DNA of 64,000 bases from Macrobrachium rosenbergii (Eukaryota; Arthropoda; Malacostraca; Decapoda; Palaemonidae): positions 69,597,720-69,661,719 of the forward strand of contig NC_089788.1 of assembly GCF_040412425.1 (NCBI RefSeq). Reading direction: 5' to 3'. A model generated the notes under the pieces. The model saw nothing but the letters and a program-made list of their open reading frames with translations, had not been told where the DNA came from and did no database searches. Each line of letters opens with the position of its first letter. Position 1 is the stretch's first letter. Below are positions 1 to 15,100 of the stretch, piece after piece. The position numbers and the translations under genes were made by a program.

Positions 1-680
1 GTCTATTTTTTACTTTTCTGTTATCATTATTATTATTTTTTATTATTATTTTTATTAGTCATCGCCATTGTCGGAATCATAGGTCAGAAATTTATAGTAG
101 AAGAAATTAATTTTTTTGTCCTGAATGTTCATTTCTGCTTTAAGTTTTTTATTAATACAAAAAACAGACAGAACTATATATTTGTAACATGCCATTGGAA
201 TCTACAATTTTCCCTTAAAAATGAAAATTCAAACATTTGACCTATCGATAACAATTAGCCATTTCCCTCACCAAATGAAATAGCTTATGTAAGAGGTATT
301 TCAATGAAGTTTTGTTAGGCAACCTTTCGTTATATAAAACGCTATCCTACAAATATCAGAAACACTCCTTTAACTCAAAATTACACAATAGTTGTAGCTG
401 ATAAATTATACAAGGGTGTCACCCAATGTAGTAATTAGGAGTAAATTATATTAAACATGAATTCAGCGATATATACAATATGCCCAGACGCCCAAATGCA
501 CACTCCAGTTTCGAATTATTTATGTAATTTACCAGTGTTGTCACACAGAAACAAATAAATACGAATAATACACTTTTAGCTGATTAAAAACAGTGCATGT
601 AATTCACTTTCGGTTGATTAAAACCAGTAAATATTTGAAAAAGGAAGTTGTAAAGGAAACTTTATCAGTTGTGGAATGTG
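1..680. other. AT-rich intergenic DNA, nothing recognised
   Basis: I see no open reading frame of note, no tandem repeat and no element terminus here. The sequence is AT-rich and looks unique. Confidence 0.5.
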
Positions 681-895
681 ACGGTGGCGGTAACATATCG
701 CCTAATCGGCATCGGCGTTGAAGCTTTCGCCGACGAATCCCAAAATGGTGTTGCCACCATGCACAATAATTAATGAGCGGATGCGAGCAGCCCCCGCCGA
801 GCTAATGACCCTCCGCTAATGGCTTTACAGCCTCGTAATGTTATAATATCTCATTGGCAGTCGGGGGAGCTTTATTGCAAGAGATGAGCCTCTTG
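680..895. other. CpG-richer island with homeodomain-core motifs
   Basis: This ~215-bp stretch is clearly richer in G+C and CpG than the AT-rich sequence on both sides. It contains ATTAATTA-like homeodomain cores (around 766-775) and several CTAATG motifs. No reading frame stands out. A conserved non-coding or regulatory element is one explanation; a relic of an old repeat is another. Only the composition is seen directly. Confidence 0.2.
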
Positions 896-959
896 TGCAC
901 ACACACACACTCTGGCAGTTTGCAAGGATTGGGCCGTCGTCGGGAAGTCGTGGATGCGC

Positions 960-2060
960 CTTTTATTTTTGTTTGAAAGCGCTTTCATATCTGTACGATG
1001 TCACCTTTTGTTTGCTTTTTTCAGTGGAAGCGCTGTTATTTCTGTATGAAGTCGCTTCCGATTTTTGTCAGGAAGAGCTTTTCTTTCCGTATTGTTATTC
1101 AGTGGAAGAGCTGTGAAAGTGTTGTTATTTCTGTTTGAAGTGAAAGTTCTGTTATTGCTGTTTGAAGTGAAAGTGCTGTCATTTCTGTTTGAAGTGAAAG
1201 GGCTGTTATTTCTGTTTGAAGTGAAAGTGCTGTCATTTCTGTTTGAAGTGAAAGTTCTGTTATTGCTGTTTGAAGTGAAAGTGCTGTCATTTCTGTTTGA
1301 AGTGAAAGTTCTGTTATTGCTGTTTGAAGTGAAAGTGCTGTCATTTCTGTTTGAAGTGAAAGTGCTGTTATTTTTGCTTGAGGTGAAAGTGCTGTCATTT
1401 CTGTTTGAAGTGAAAGTGCTGTTATTTCTGTTTGAAGTGAAAGTGCTATTATTTCTGCTTAAGTGAAAGTGCTGTTATTTCTCTTTGAAGTGAAAGAACT
1501 GTTATTTATTTGAAGTGAAAGTGCTGTTATTTCTCTTTGAAGTGAAAGTGCTGTTATTTCTCTTTGAAGTGAAAGAGCTGTTACTTGTTTGAAGTGAAAG
1601 TGCTGTTATTTCTGCTTGAAGTCACCTCAGATTTTTGTTCGAAAGAGCTTTTCTTTCCGTATTATTATTCAGTGGAAGCACTGCTATTTGTGTTTGAAGT
1701 CATCTTCTGGAAGCACTGTTATTTGTCTTTGAAGTCGCCTCTGATTTTTGTTTGGAAGTGTTGTTATTTCTGTGTGAAGTCACCTTTTGTTTTTCAGTGG
1801 AAACGCTCTTATTTTTGTGTGAAGTCATCTCCGGTTTTTCTTTAAAAGCGCTTTTATTTCTGTATGAAATTACCTCTTCTTTTTTATTGAAATCACATGT
1901 TACTGGTGTTTTTGTATGAAATCACAGCCTCATTTCTGTTTGAAATCACTTGTTATTTAAGCACGAAGTCACCCCTTACTCTTGTTTGGAAGCCCTGTTA
2001 TTTCTGTATGAAATGACAAATTATTTATGCTGTTTCTGTATGAATTTGATTTTGTATGAA
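960..2060. repeat. 27-bp minisatellite with degenerate flanks
   Basis: The core at about 1116-1640 is a tandem array of a 27-bp unit built on CTGTTTGAAGTGAAAGTGCT. Some units are shortened. Because 27 is divisible by three, both strands carry long artefactual reading frames with a 9-residue period. The array is flanked by more diverged units with longer spacing. A ~65-bp segment (TTTTTGT...AGAGCTTTTCTTTCCGTATT) occurs on both sides of the core, at about 1052 and 1632, so the array grew inside an older, larger repeat. Confidence 0.85.
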
Positions 2061-2705
2061 TCCACCTCATATATGCATTTGAAAACATTGTTATGTATAA
2101 ACATATTCTATACATATTCGACTTATCAAATGTATAACTAATTACAGTACAGTGTTCCGCTGTGGCTGCCTTTTGTCAAGATGCATGAAAGAACTGTTGA
2201 TGGCTCTCAGTGAGACTCCACAGAGGAACGGGCTGTGGAAGAGGAAATATGTTCTAAATTTGAGATTAATTCGATTTCAATTGTATTTCATTCCTACCGC
2301 TTTATGTTGAACTGTTTTGAATTTAAAATAATTTTGTATTCAGTGACATGTCAGTAATGTTGTAATCGAAGGTCCAATAACTCCGCGAGAAATTTATGTG
2401 AAGAATCTTGTGTATTCCGAGCACGGTTTTTCCTTCATAAGTTAATGCCCTGCTAATTCCTCCAGACCTCTAGCCATTTGTCGTAGGAACTCATCATTTT
2501 TCTCGTCATTAATCATAATTTTTCGCTTCAGGCGCTCTGCTTTTTCCCTCAAACCTTCATTTCTTTTGCTGCCATTAGCGTGATTACATTGATTAAATGT
2601 ACATTACATAAATCTCCCTCGTAAGGGTTTAACAACTCTTGATGGATTCCAGTCTTTCAGCTAGTTGTTTAAGAAGCTATTTGACTTGTTTTTGTCTCTG
2701 GTAGT
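2061..2705. other. Intergenic, nothing recognised
   Basis: Unique-looking AT-rich sequence without repeats or convincing coding potential. Confidence 0.45.
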
Positions 2706-3110
2706 TTGTTTCAGTTTTCTGTAAACGAAAACTATTGAGATGGCTATTTGTCTGTCCGTCCGCACTTTTTCTGTCCGCCCTCAGATCTTAAAAACTACTG
2801 AGGCTAGAGGGCTGCAAATTGGTATGTTGATCATACACCCTCCAATCATCAAACACACCAGATTGCAGCCCACTAGCGTCAGTAGTTTTTATTTCATTTA
2901 AGGTTAAAGTTAGCCATGATCGTGCATCTGGCAACGATATAGGAAAGGCCACCACCGGGACGTGTTTAAAGTTTCATGGGCCGCGGCATATACAGCATTA
3001 TACCGAGACCACCGGAAGATAGACGGATCTATTTTCGGTGGCTTTAATTATAACCTGTAACGGCTGTACAGAAAACCCGATTGCACCGAAGAAATTTCAG
3101 CGCGTTTTTA
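2706..3110. mobile_element. Short non-autonomous interspersed repeat with internal hairpin
   Basis: The segment begins near CAGTTTTCTGTAAACG and ends near CTGTACAGAAAACCC, giving a short inverted match (GTTTTCTGTA). Inside it, AAAACTACTGAGGCTAGAGG (about 2788-2825) pairs with an inverted partner at about 2859-2891 and could form a hairpin of ~33-bp arms. No coding region is present. From memory it resembles an abundant interspersed repeat in shrimp-type decapods; that recall is unverified. It is probably a MITE-like or other non-autonomous element. Confidence 0.55.
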
Positions 3111-4088
<978 letters not shown>

Positions 4089-4236
4089 GCTATAGCGTGT
4101 GCGTTATTGGAGACTACTTCTGAAAATAAATTACCCTCACTTGGGAGGTGATTTTGATTTATTTGATCAGCATCAGGTCCATGATAAATTGCGCTCCACG
4201 GTAGGCCCGGGAAAATGTTGACCTAAACTCATTCAA

Positions 4237-4238
<2 letters not shown>

Positions 4239-4322
<84 letters not shown>
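4239..4322. repeat. (TC)n microsatellite
   Basis: About 84 bp of uninterrupted CT dinucleotides. Confidence 0.97.
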
Positions 4323-4326
<4 letters not shown>

Positions 4327-4419
4327 GGAGATACAGAAAAAATATTTGCATCGACTATTATGTATTGGTAGATAGATAGCATTGTTTATTTAAAATTACG
4401 AACTATATATAGATGAGTG

Positions 4420-4423
<4 letters not shown>

Positions 4424-4505
<82 letters not shown>

Positions 4506-4644
4506 TGTAAATCTATATACTGTTCGTTATTCTGTGAGAAATTTCAGTTTAATTGTGTTGTCTAACTATCAATATATAATAGTCGATGAAAATATTTTTA
4601 ACATACTATATATATAAATATATATACATATATGAAAATATATG

Positions 4645-4707
<63 letters not shown>
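4424..4707. repeat. Two (TA)n microsatellites
   Basis: Nearly perfect TA tracts at about 4424-4502 and 4608-4707 are separated by ~105 bp of unique AT-rich sequence. Confidence 0.95.
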
Positions 4708-4709
<2 letters not shown>

Positions 4710-5525
4710 GTGTGTGTATATGGTATATGTGTGCTTCACATGCATACATACATACACTATATGTATGTATGGGAGTTTTAATTCATGCGAAAAAAAAAAA
4801 TTATACAAAGCAAGAGGCCATCTCTAATCCCCGTCATTTTCAAGGGGAAACTTCCCATCCGAGAATACCTGTGTTGTAGCCCAAAAGTCGAACAGCATTC
4901 TGGGACTCGGAAAAGAGAAGAGGCACACAGGCACGAGCTAGCTTTGAAATCGGGCACGTTTAAGCTATTTGTTCGCCCAGATGAGACTCCGGGACCCAAA
5001 TGGTCACCGAAAACCGTTGAGAATGGTCACCAAAAATCATTGAGAGAACGCCGATGTGGCCTCTCTTTCCCGTGTGCGTCGCTACGTGTTTTGCATACAT
5101 GTGTGTGTGTGTGCGTGTATAGGTAGGCAGGTAGGTACAGAGGGCCTCCTGTGTTTCCTTACGTATGTGTGCGTGTATGGGTGTGTGTGTTTGCTTGTAT
5201 GTCTATAGGTAAGCAGCTAAGTACAGATGACTTCTGTAAATACGTGCGTGTGTACGGATTCGTTCATATTGATAATATAATCTTCAGAGCGTCAGCAGGA
5301 AAGTCTTACAGGCCGGAGCGAAGGTAGATTAATAAAGTACTGTAGTGTCAAATATACGAAATTCATAGTATGTAAATTGTACTGATTAGGGATTTTTAAA
5401 GAATTCTTATATAGGTTTGCCCGAGATTCTTTTTTTAGTTTTCATCTAAAAACTTGTCCCTTCAGTTTCCATTACCACAAGATACAAAAAAACTTGTAGG
5501 CCTATCTATCGCAAATGTGGCATAG
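4708..5525. other. Intergenic, higher GC, no gene recognised
   Basis: The part at 4830-5100 is less AT-rich and looks unique, but no frame stays open convincingly or resembles a known protein. 5100-5220 contains TG-rich microsatellite remnants. The rest is AT-rich. Confidence 0.4.
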
Positions 5526-8475
5526 TTTTTTGAAGAGCGTTGCCAATTGTACTGTATGGGGATAGTTTTAGAAGAGCATTGCCAATTGTACTGTATGGGG
5601 ATAGTTTCAGAAGAGTGTTGCCAATTGTACTGTACAGGGATAGTTTTTGAAGGGCGTTGCCAATTGTGCCGTATGGGATAGTTTTTGAAGAGCATTGCCA
5701 GTTGTACTGTATGGGGATAGTTTCAGAAGAGTGTTGCCAATTGTACTGTACAGGGATAGTTTTTGAAGGGCGTTGCCAATTGTGCCGTATGGGATAGTTT
5801 TTGAAGAGCATTGCCAGTTGTACTGTATGGGGATAGTTTCAGAAGAGTGTTGCCAATTGTACTGTACAGGAATAGTTTTTGAAGGGCGTTGCCAATTGTA
5901 CCGTATGGGATAGTTTTTGAAGAGCATTGCCAATTGTACTGTACGGGGATAGTTTTAGAAGAGTGTTGCCAGTTGTACTGTATGGGGATAGTTTTTGAAG
6001 GGCGTTGCCAGTTGTACTGTATGGGGATAGTTTTAGAAGAGCATTGCCAATTGTACTGTATGGGGATAGTTTCAGAAGAGTATTGCCAATTGTACTGTAC
6101 AGGGATAGTTTTTGAAGGGCGTTGCCAATTGTACTGTATGGGGATAGTTTCAGAAGAGTGTTGCCAATTGTACTGTATGGGGATAGTTTCAGAAGAGTGT
6201 TGCCAGTTGTACTGTATGGGGATAGTTTTAGAAGAGCATTGCCAATTGTACTGTATGGGGATAGTTTTAGAAGAGTATTGCCAATTGTACTGTACAGGGA
6301 TAGTTTTTGAAGGGCGTTGCCAATTGTACCGTATGGGATAGTTTTAGAAGAGTGTTGCCAATTGTACTGTACAGGGATAGTTTTTGAAGGGCGTTGCCAG
6401 TTGTACTGTATGGGGATAGTTTCAGAAGAGTATTGCCAATTGTACTGTACAGGGATAGTTTTTGAAGAGCATTGCCAATTGTACTGTATGGGGATAGTTT
6501 CAGAAGAGTGTTGCCAGTTGTACTGTATGGGGATAGTTTTTGAAGGGCGTTGCCAGTTGTACTGTATGGGGATAGTTTTTGAAGAGCATTGCCAATTGTA
6601 CTGTATGGGGATAGTTTCAGAAGAGTGTTGCCAATTGTACTGTATGGGGATAGTTTTTGAAGAGCATTGCCAATTGTACTGTACAGGGATAGTTTTAGAA
6701 GAGTGTTGCCAGTTGTACTGTATGGGGATAGTTTTTGAAGGGCGTTGCCAGTTGTACTGTATGGGGATAGTTTTTGAAGAGCATTGCCAATTGTACTGTA
6801 TGGGGATAGTTTCAGAAGAGTGTTGCCAATTGTACTGTACAGGGATAGTTTTTGAAGGGCGTTGCCAATTGTACCGTATGGGATAGTTTTTGAAGAGCAT
6901 TGCCAATTGTACTGTATGGGGATAGTTTCAGAAGAGTGTTGCCAATTGTACTGTACAGGGGATAGTTTTTGAAGGGCGTTGCCAATTGTACCGTATGGGA
7001 TAGTTTTGAAAGAGCATTGCCAATTGTACTGTATGGGGATAGTTTCAGAAGAGTGTTGCCAATTGTACTGTACAGGGATAGTTTTTGAAGGGCTTTGCCA
7101 ATTGTACCGTATGGGATAGTTTTTGAAGAGCATTGCCAATTGTACTGTATGGGGATAGTTTCAGAAGAGTGTTGCCAATTGTACTGTACAGGGATAGTTT
7201 TTGAAGGGCGTTGCCAATTGTACCGTATGGGATAGTTTTTGAAGAGCATTGCCAATTGTACTGTATGGGGATAGTTTCAGAAGAGTGTTGCCAATTGTAC
7301 TGTATGGGGATAGTTTTTGAAGGGCGTTGCCAATTGTACCGTATGGGATAGTTTTTGAAGAGCATTGCCAATTGTACTGTATGGGGATAGTTTCAGAAGA
7401 GTGTTGCCAATTGTACTGTACAGGGATAGTTTTTGAAGGGCGTTGCCAATTGTACCGTATGGGATAGTTTTTGAAGAGCATTGCCAATTGTACTGTACAG
7501 GGGATAGTTTTAGAAGAGTGTTGCCAGTTGTACTGTATGGGGATAGTTTTTGAAGGGCGTTGCCAGTTGTACTGTATGGGGATAGTTTTAGAAGAGCATT
7601 GCCAATTGTACTGTATGGGGATAGTTTCAGAAGAGTATTGCCAATTGTACTGTACAGGGATAGTTTTTGAAGGGCGTTGCCAATTGTACTGTATGGGGAT
7701 AGTTTCAGAAGAGTGTTGCCAATTGTACTGTATGGGGATAGTTTCAGAAGAGTGTTGCCAGTTGTACTGTATGGGGATAGTTTTAGAAGAGCATTGCCAA
7801 TTGTACTGTATGGGGATAGTTTTAGAAGAGTATTGCCAATTGTACTGTACAGGGATAGTTTTTGAAGGGCGTTGCCAATTGTACCGTATGGGATAGTTTT
7901 AGAAGAGTGTTGCCAGTTGTACTGTATGGGGATAGTTTTTGAAGGGCGTTGCCAGTTGTACTGTATGGGGATAGTTTTAGAAGAGCATTGCCAATTGTAC
8001 TGTACAGGGATAGTTTTTGAAGGGCGTTGCCAATTGTACCGTATGGCATTATTTTAGAAGAGTGTTGCCAGTTGTACTGTATGGGGATAGTTTTTGAAGG
8101 GCGTTGCCAGTTGTCCCGTATGGGGATAGTTTTAGAAGAGCATTGCCAACTGTACTGTATGGGGATAGTTTCAGAAAGGTGTTGCCAAGTGTACTGTACA
8201 GGGATAGTTTTTGAAGGGCGTTGCCAATTGTACCGTATGGCATAGTTTTAGAAGAGTGTTGCCAGTTGTACTGTATGGGGATAGTTTTTGAAGGGCGTTG
8301 CCAATTGTACCGTATGGCATAGTTTTAGAAGAGTATTGCCAATTGTACCGTATGGGATAGTTTTTGAAGAGCATTGCCAGTTGTACTGTATGGGGATAGT
8401 TTTAGAAGAGCATTGCCAATTGTACTGTATGGGGATAGTTTTTGAAGGGCGTTGCCAATTGTACTGTATGGGGAA
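5526..8475. repeat. Large 39-bp minisatellite with higher-order repeats
   Basis: Roughly 75 tandem copies of a 39-bp unit built on TTGCCAATTGTACTGTATGG followed by GGATAGTTT and a variable GAAGAGTGTT, GAAGGGCGTT or GAAGAGCATT end. Some units are 38 bp, lacking one G in the GGGG run. At about 6880-7490 three variants (39+39+38) recur as a 116-bp higher-order unit. A stretch at about 5970-6340 recurs 1,555 bp downstream at about 7525-7895. Long reading frames on both strands arise because 39 is divisible by three; the 38-bp variants break them, so I do not call a protein. Confidence 0.95.
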
Positions 8476-8506
8476 GACGTCTTCTAATCTCATTGAACGA
8501 CCTTAA

Positions 8507-8767
8507 CCCAGCTCTACAAGATTTGAGCTCATATGGGCTCAGGTGAAGTCTTATATAGCGAAAAAGAATACGTTCAAACTGGCAGACCTCAGAATTTTAG
8601 TGCAAGAAGCATTGAATAATGTCACGGCGGAAAACTGGAAGAATGCAGTAGGGCACATGGAGAAAATTCAGAAAGAGGATGCCCGGCAAGATGTGGCTGT
8701 AGACAAGTTGGTTGATAGTTTTGTCATCAACATAGCTGATAGCTCTGATGACGAGTTTTCTGAGTAA
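8507..8767 (+). pseudogene. Tc1/IS630/pogo-like DDE transposase, C-terminal fragment
   Basis: The frame open from 8507 reads FELIWAQVKSYIAKKNTFKL, followed by a Trp-containing helix (ENWKNAVGHMEKI) and an acidic Ser/Asp/Glu tail ending at TGA/TAA near 8767. The E-L-I-W-x-Q-V-K block is the conserved segment around the third catalytic acid in IS630/Tc1/pogo-type DDE transposases, normally preceded by N-P-I. Here L-N-P is present in another frame just upstream (about 8503-8509), separated from E-L-I-W by about a dozen inserted bases. The N-terminus and the first two acids are missing; the 39-bp minisatellite abuts instead. It is a dead fragment. Family is inferred from motifs, not a search. Confidence 0.75.
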
Positions 8768-10043
<1,276 letters not shown>

Positions 10044-10047
<4 letters not shown>

Positions 10048-10388
10048 TACACATACATATATATACAGTATTTATATATTATTTTGTTTGTGTCAGTATA
10101 TGTATATGCGTGTAATCTGTTAAGATTTTTCCACAAGAATTTATATGTAATTCGAAACGAAAACGTGGCGTCTGGAAATATAGATATGGAACTATCTGAT
10201 TCCAATATTGCGAGCGCGCGCGCGACCTCGTCCAAATATTCGCATTGCCGCTGCATCCATCCTTTTTCTGTCATGGTAACGCATGTGGAAATGTTTCCTT
10301 TTGAAAATACCAATAATTCGAATCTATCTTAAACCAATACGGGCCCTGCGAGCGCGCAGGAGCGTATCAGAAGTTATTTGATAAGCGC

Positions 10389-10422
<34 letters not shown>

Positions 10423-11272
10423 TCTGGGTGTGTTTTCATTATGCCATGTGAATCGAATCTCTTTAGAATATCTGTGATGTGTAGGGTGCCAATACTGACT
10501 GATAATATTTAAAGGACCATTCATAGACATTTGCTGCCCTTGGTACGCAATCTTAATCACGTCACAATTAAATGTGAGTTTTCATGACTTTACAAAAGGT
10601 TAGCAAAAAAAAAGTATAAGAAGTGAGAATGACTTTGAATTATGTTGAAACTCGTTCGTTTTCCACCTCATCGCAAATAGGTTCAAGACATGTTAATCTT
10701 GCGCCCGCGTGTGGTCGTGTGCGAGAGAGAGAGAGAGAGAGAGATAGAGAGAGAGAGGTTTGGTGTTCACGTACCACTTTATCATAGACACCGAATTAGA
10801 AAAAGATTAATCTTGTTCTGTTGTATGGGAGAGAAAGCGAGAGAGAGAATCAGTTATTGTGTATGTCTGTTTGGTGTCTATGTACGTATCATAACATCAT
10901 ACGCTCTTAATTAGGGAAAAATAATCTTGTCATGTGTGGATGAGAGAGAGAGAGAGAGAATCAAGCATAATTATATATGTGTATGGGAAAGTAACTATTT
11001 AAAGTATGTGCTAGCAAGTCATTGTAAAGTAATGGCTTCGAAAACTACCTGGAATTCTCTGCTGAGTTATTTTTTTTTGGGGGGTGGGGAGGGATGGGGT
11101 TTGCGATTTCATAATATCCCAGGCCACCAACAATTTTAAATTTTCACTCGAAAAATGAAAATAAAAGTAAAAAAAAAAAAACGAGATTGTCCGCCATACG
11201 CAGGACCCACTGACTTCACTTTTTGAGTATTGCTCTTTGCATTGGAGAAAAAAATCCACAGTTGTGGAGAAC
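10044..11272. other. Intergenic with homopolymer and GA tracts
   Basis: No gene is recognised. There is a run of 30 T at 10392-10421 just after a short GCGCGC stretch, and broken GA repeats near 10722-10757 and 10945-10960. A G-rich run lies near 11080. Confidence 0.45.
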
Positions 11273-11585
11273 CGAACAGATTCCCGAAAGCTCTCTGTAA
11301 GTATTTATTTTTAAATATACGTACCAAAAGGGGGATCGAACAGATTCCCGGAAGCTCTCTGGAGGTGTTTATTTGTAAATATACGTACCAAAAGGGGAAT
11401 CGTACAGAATCCTGAAAGTTCTCTGCAGATATTTATTTTTAAATACACGTACCAAAAGGGGAATCGAATAGATTCCTGAAAGCTCTCTGCAGATATTTAT
11501 TCTTAAATATACGTACCGAAAGGGGAATCGAACAGATTCCCGGAAGCTCTCTGTAGAGGTTTATTTTTAAATATACATACCCATA
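11273..11585. repeat. 64-bp tandem repeat, about five units
   Basis: Units start at 11273, 11337, 11401, 11465 and 11529, an exact 64-bp period. Each carries CGAACAGATTCCCGGAAGCT followed by CTCTG and a TATTTATTTTTAAATATACG segment. The last unit runs out near 11580. Short reading frames here are artefacts. Confidence 0.92.
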
Positions 11586-12029
11586 CGTAATTGAGGCTTT
11601 GTTTCTCCATATCAAGACTCTTCTCATTGTTCAGTTTTCTTGCTGTGTTTTGTACTAAAGCTTAATATTTGCGAATACCGGCATCTGGAGTGTCCTTTCA
11701 GAAACGAAATCGGCATTTTCTCTCATACAGCAAAGTAGATTTTGCTCCGCGCAAACTGGCCTCTGAAGAATACATTTAAAAACTTGAAGTATTATACATT
11801 ACTCACAGGGGTCCATTAACTTCTGTGGGTGTCAAGTTAATCAAATATAATTTCCTTTCAACTTCCGACTGATTCACATATCTCCACATTTATGGATTTG
11901 AGCGCTTTCCAACCAAAGGAGAAATCATTTTTGTTTGCTAAACGTTACTTAATGCACAGGCAGAAAATTATGTAATTGTGAAAAAAAAATAATATAGATG
12001 TATATAGATACTTTCTGGTTATTTGATTT
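11586..12029. other. Intergenic, nothing recognised
   Basis: Unique AT-rich sequence without a coding signal. Confidence 0.4.
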
Positions 12030-12147
<118 letters not shown>

Positions 12148-15100
12148 ATTAGCGAGAGACAGAGAGAGGCTTAATAATTATCTCACGCACCAGCCGTCGG
12201 AGAAGGTAACCTATATTATAATGTCGAGATGCATGAATACATAATTCCCCACAATGCATACGTAATCGAGACATAACCTCTGCTATATTTGGAGAGGCAG
12301 TTGCTTGCTTATCTCACCACGCCCTTGCCATCTGTCGGGTCCTGTTTGATGTTGTGTTCATATTTGGGCACGCTCGTTTTGGAACGAAGTATTTTTGGAG
12401 ATATACTGTAGTTATTGTAACGTGGTTTTATCTTGGAGTGGTAAATTCTCTTCGTTGCGTAGATGTATATATTATGTTTTTCACTATAAAAAAAATTATT
12501 GTAGACCTATGTTTACTCCAAGTATCATCCATAAAGCATTACCTTAAATGTTCCGGTTCAGTAAATCTATCTCGGCGAATACGCTTAAAGGGAAGGCGAA
12601 ATATCCGTCGATTTAACGACATCGAAAATGTTCTCATTTTATATAAATTTAACCGTTCAACGGGAAGATCTAACTGCTGGGGGTGCCGCCCCCCCATACA
12701 CACTTACACTTCCCGGTCCCCCGTGGTGAGGCCCTTCTCCGGGTATGCTTCCCGGCCTGGCAGGAGCCCAACCTCCCTCCTGGGAAGTAGCCCCAGTGCT
12801 CTAAAATTGGTTGGCTCCAGAGAGAAAACAACAGGATAGTCCTTGCCACATTCATGTTCATACTTAATGAACTGTGGGTGACCTTTACAGTAAGACTTCC
12901 ACAATATTAGCATTTTCACACCTTCACAGAAGACTCATTAGCAGCTCATCAAATCCCCATGCATACATTATTGAAAACGTCTTCATGAGTCAAATATCGA
13001 GTTGTAGAAAACTCAGAAGAATTTAATTGAAAATTTAATAGGAAATGTAATAGATTAAAAGCAGATTTATCACACATGACCTGAGGTGCATGTCATAGAA
13101 CTTCTTGTACATTCTTCTTTATGAAATTACAGTTTCCTTCTTAAAGCTATTTGTGAATCTGACTGCAACGGCATCTATATGATGGATGACACAAAGTACT
13201 GTACAAAGGTTTAATGATGTTATATGTGTTATATGAAAATAAAGGTTACTGATTAACTCTCATGGATAAGTATATATAGAAAAGAATTACATTTAGTCCA
13301 AGAAACTTACTGCAAGTCACAGATTTTAAGGTAAGTTTTAGAACTTAAGCATTGTTGCAAACACGTCTATATAATAAAAAATACATTCGAAGTATCATGT
13401 TCTCAGTATTTTTATGATGATGATCATAGGTTTCCAGGTAAAAGCAAGTTTTTTCGATTTATGGTGTATTCTTTCGCAGTTATTTAACAAATCAATCGTT
13501 ATTCTCTCCAATCACAGGCAATTTTGACAAGTTTTAAGAAATATTTAATTAACTTTCCCATCGAATCCTAAAGCACCGTTTTTTCTTATTTTCAGTCAGC
13601 GAGAGAAAACGGAAATCCGAACAGAACGTAAGTAAATTCGAAGGGAGAGGTGAACGAGAACTTATGGGGTTCAGTTTGTTTACAAGGAAGTAGATACAGG
13701 GAAAAATGTTAATGGGCAAATGAATCAAAAAATAAAGATGTAAATGGAGAAAGGCTGGTTGACGAGTGTATCCCAGTGGTGATTGAGTATCTGAGTACTG
13801 AATGTTTTGAATGTGAAAGAGAGGAGAGGCATAGCTGAATGATGTCTGAGTAGAGGGCATTAGTATGCTCGTGAAAAATTATGAGTAGTTTCTGGATGGT
13901 AAATGTCATATGATACAGGTGTCAGTCTCACAAGATTATATCACTGACAGATATTAAACTGCCTCGAAATTATTCACGTATATTTAACAATCTCCCGTTG
14001 ATGGTATAAATTTATCAGTGGGCTGCTGTCAAGGTAAAATCCTGAATTCTTTACTCATTTGCTATTTTCTTTATTCCTACAGTGTTTGAGTGTATTTCGA
14101 AGCTGTGTATTAATTTTGTGAACATTTACTGTACAGAATTGTAATTTGCCCAAATTTTCAGTTGGTCATGTTAAAAAGGTACGTTAACTGAAATGATGAA
14201 AAACTTTGAAATAAATGGCAGTTGAATTTAATCTTACTTTTTACTAGAATAAGGCATCCAGACATTTTCTTAAGATTTACAAATATTTTCACTTTTGATT
14301 TGTCCGTGCGAAATGACACCATGCTTACAGCTGCTTGGCTTTGCTTAATTCATCCCTCATGGCCCCTTTGTGGAAGTTGTGTATGAATATTGGGTAACTT
14401 AGTATTTCCTTATTTCCAAAGGCGGATGCTCCATCTCAGTTTTGTACGTCATAAAATGTATTTTTGTTAAGCTAACATACCTTTCCTAACTTCTAATTTG
14501 TCTTTAAGTCTGTAGAGGTGACGTCATTCTTCAAGGATCCCAAAACCATAGTTTCCATTTCCAACAGGCCAGGGTACTGTAATGGCCGTCATTGGTTGTT
14601 AGTAGGGCGACCGTTGTGGAGTCTTCGTGAAGGTGATAGTGTATCTTCTGATTATTGGTAATAGTAAGAAATGTTGATCCTTTTGATGTAGGAGATCAGG
14701 ACAAGTATTGATGAATGTATGGGTAGATGAGAACTTTCATTACTTGTGGAAAGGTCAGAGCTGCGATGACTTTCCTACCTGGGTGCGAATAAGGTGTAGA
14801 CCAGAGGAATGGATGAAGTTCCCAAAGACATTTACTTTGCCATTTTAATTGCAACGTTGGAATGTGTCAAAATAAGACCAAGGGTAATTGTAGAACGACG
14901 GGAACAAGTTCCGCAGACGAAAATAAACCCAACCTTTCCTAGAATGCCATTTCCTGACTTTACCATCCTAACCTCGCTTAGGGCGGCGTGCTCTCACCTG
15001 GCCGGCTTGACCCCCCCCCCCACCTTTTCCAAATAGCACTAAACATCGGAAAGTCCTGATCCCATCGTTCTGCAAACTAACCTGAGGCTGCAAGTGCTTG

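Noticed and set aside
5839..6906. 355-codon minus-strand frame and similar plus-strand frames in the 39-bp array
   Set aside because: They follow from a unit length divisible by three and are broken wherever the 38-bp variant occurs; there is no start, splice or domain evidence.
5526..8475. CRISPR-like appearance of regularly spaced repeats
   Set aside because: Units are directly tandem without unique spacers, there are no cas genes, and the DNA is clearly eukaryotic.
12354..12839. 161-codon plus-strand frame
   Set aside because: Crosses a composition break at 12665 and shows no protein-like conservation or motif.
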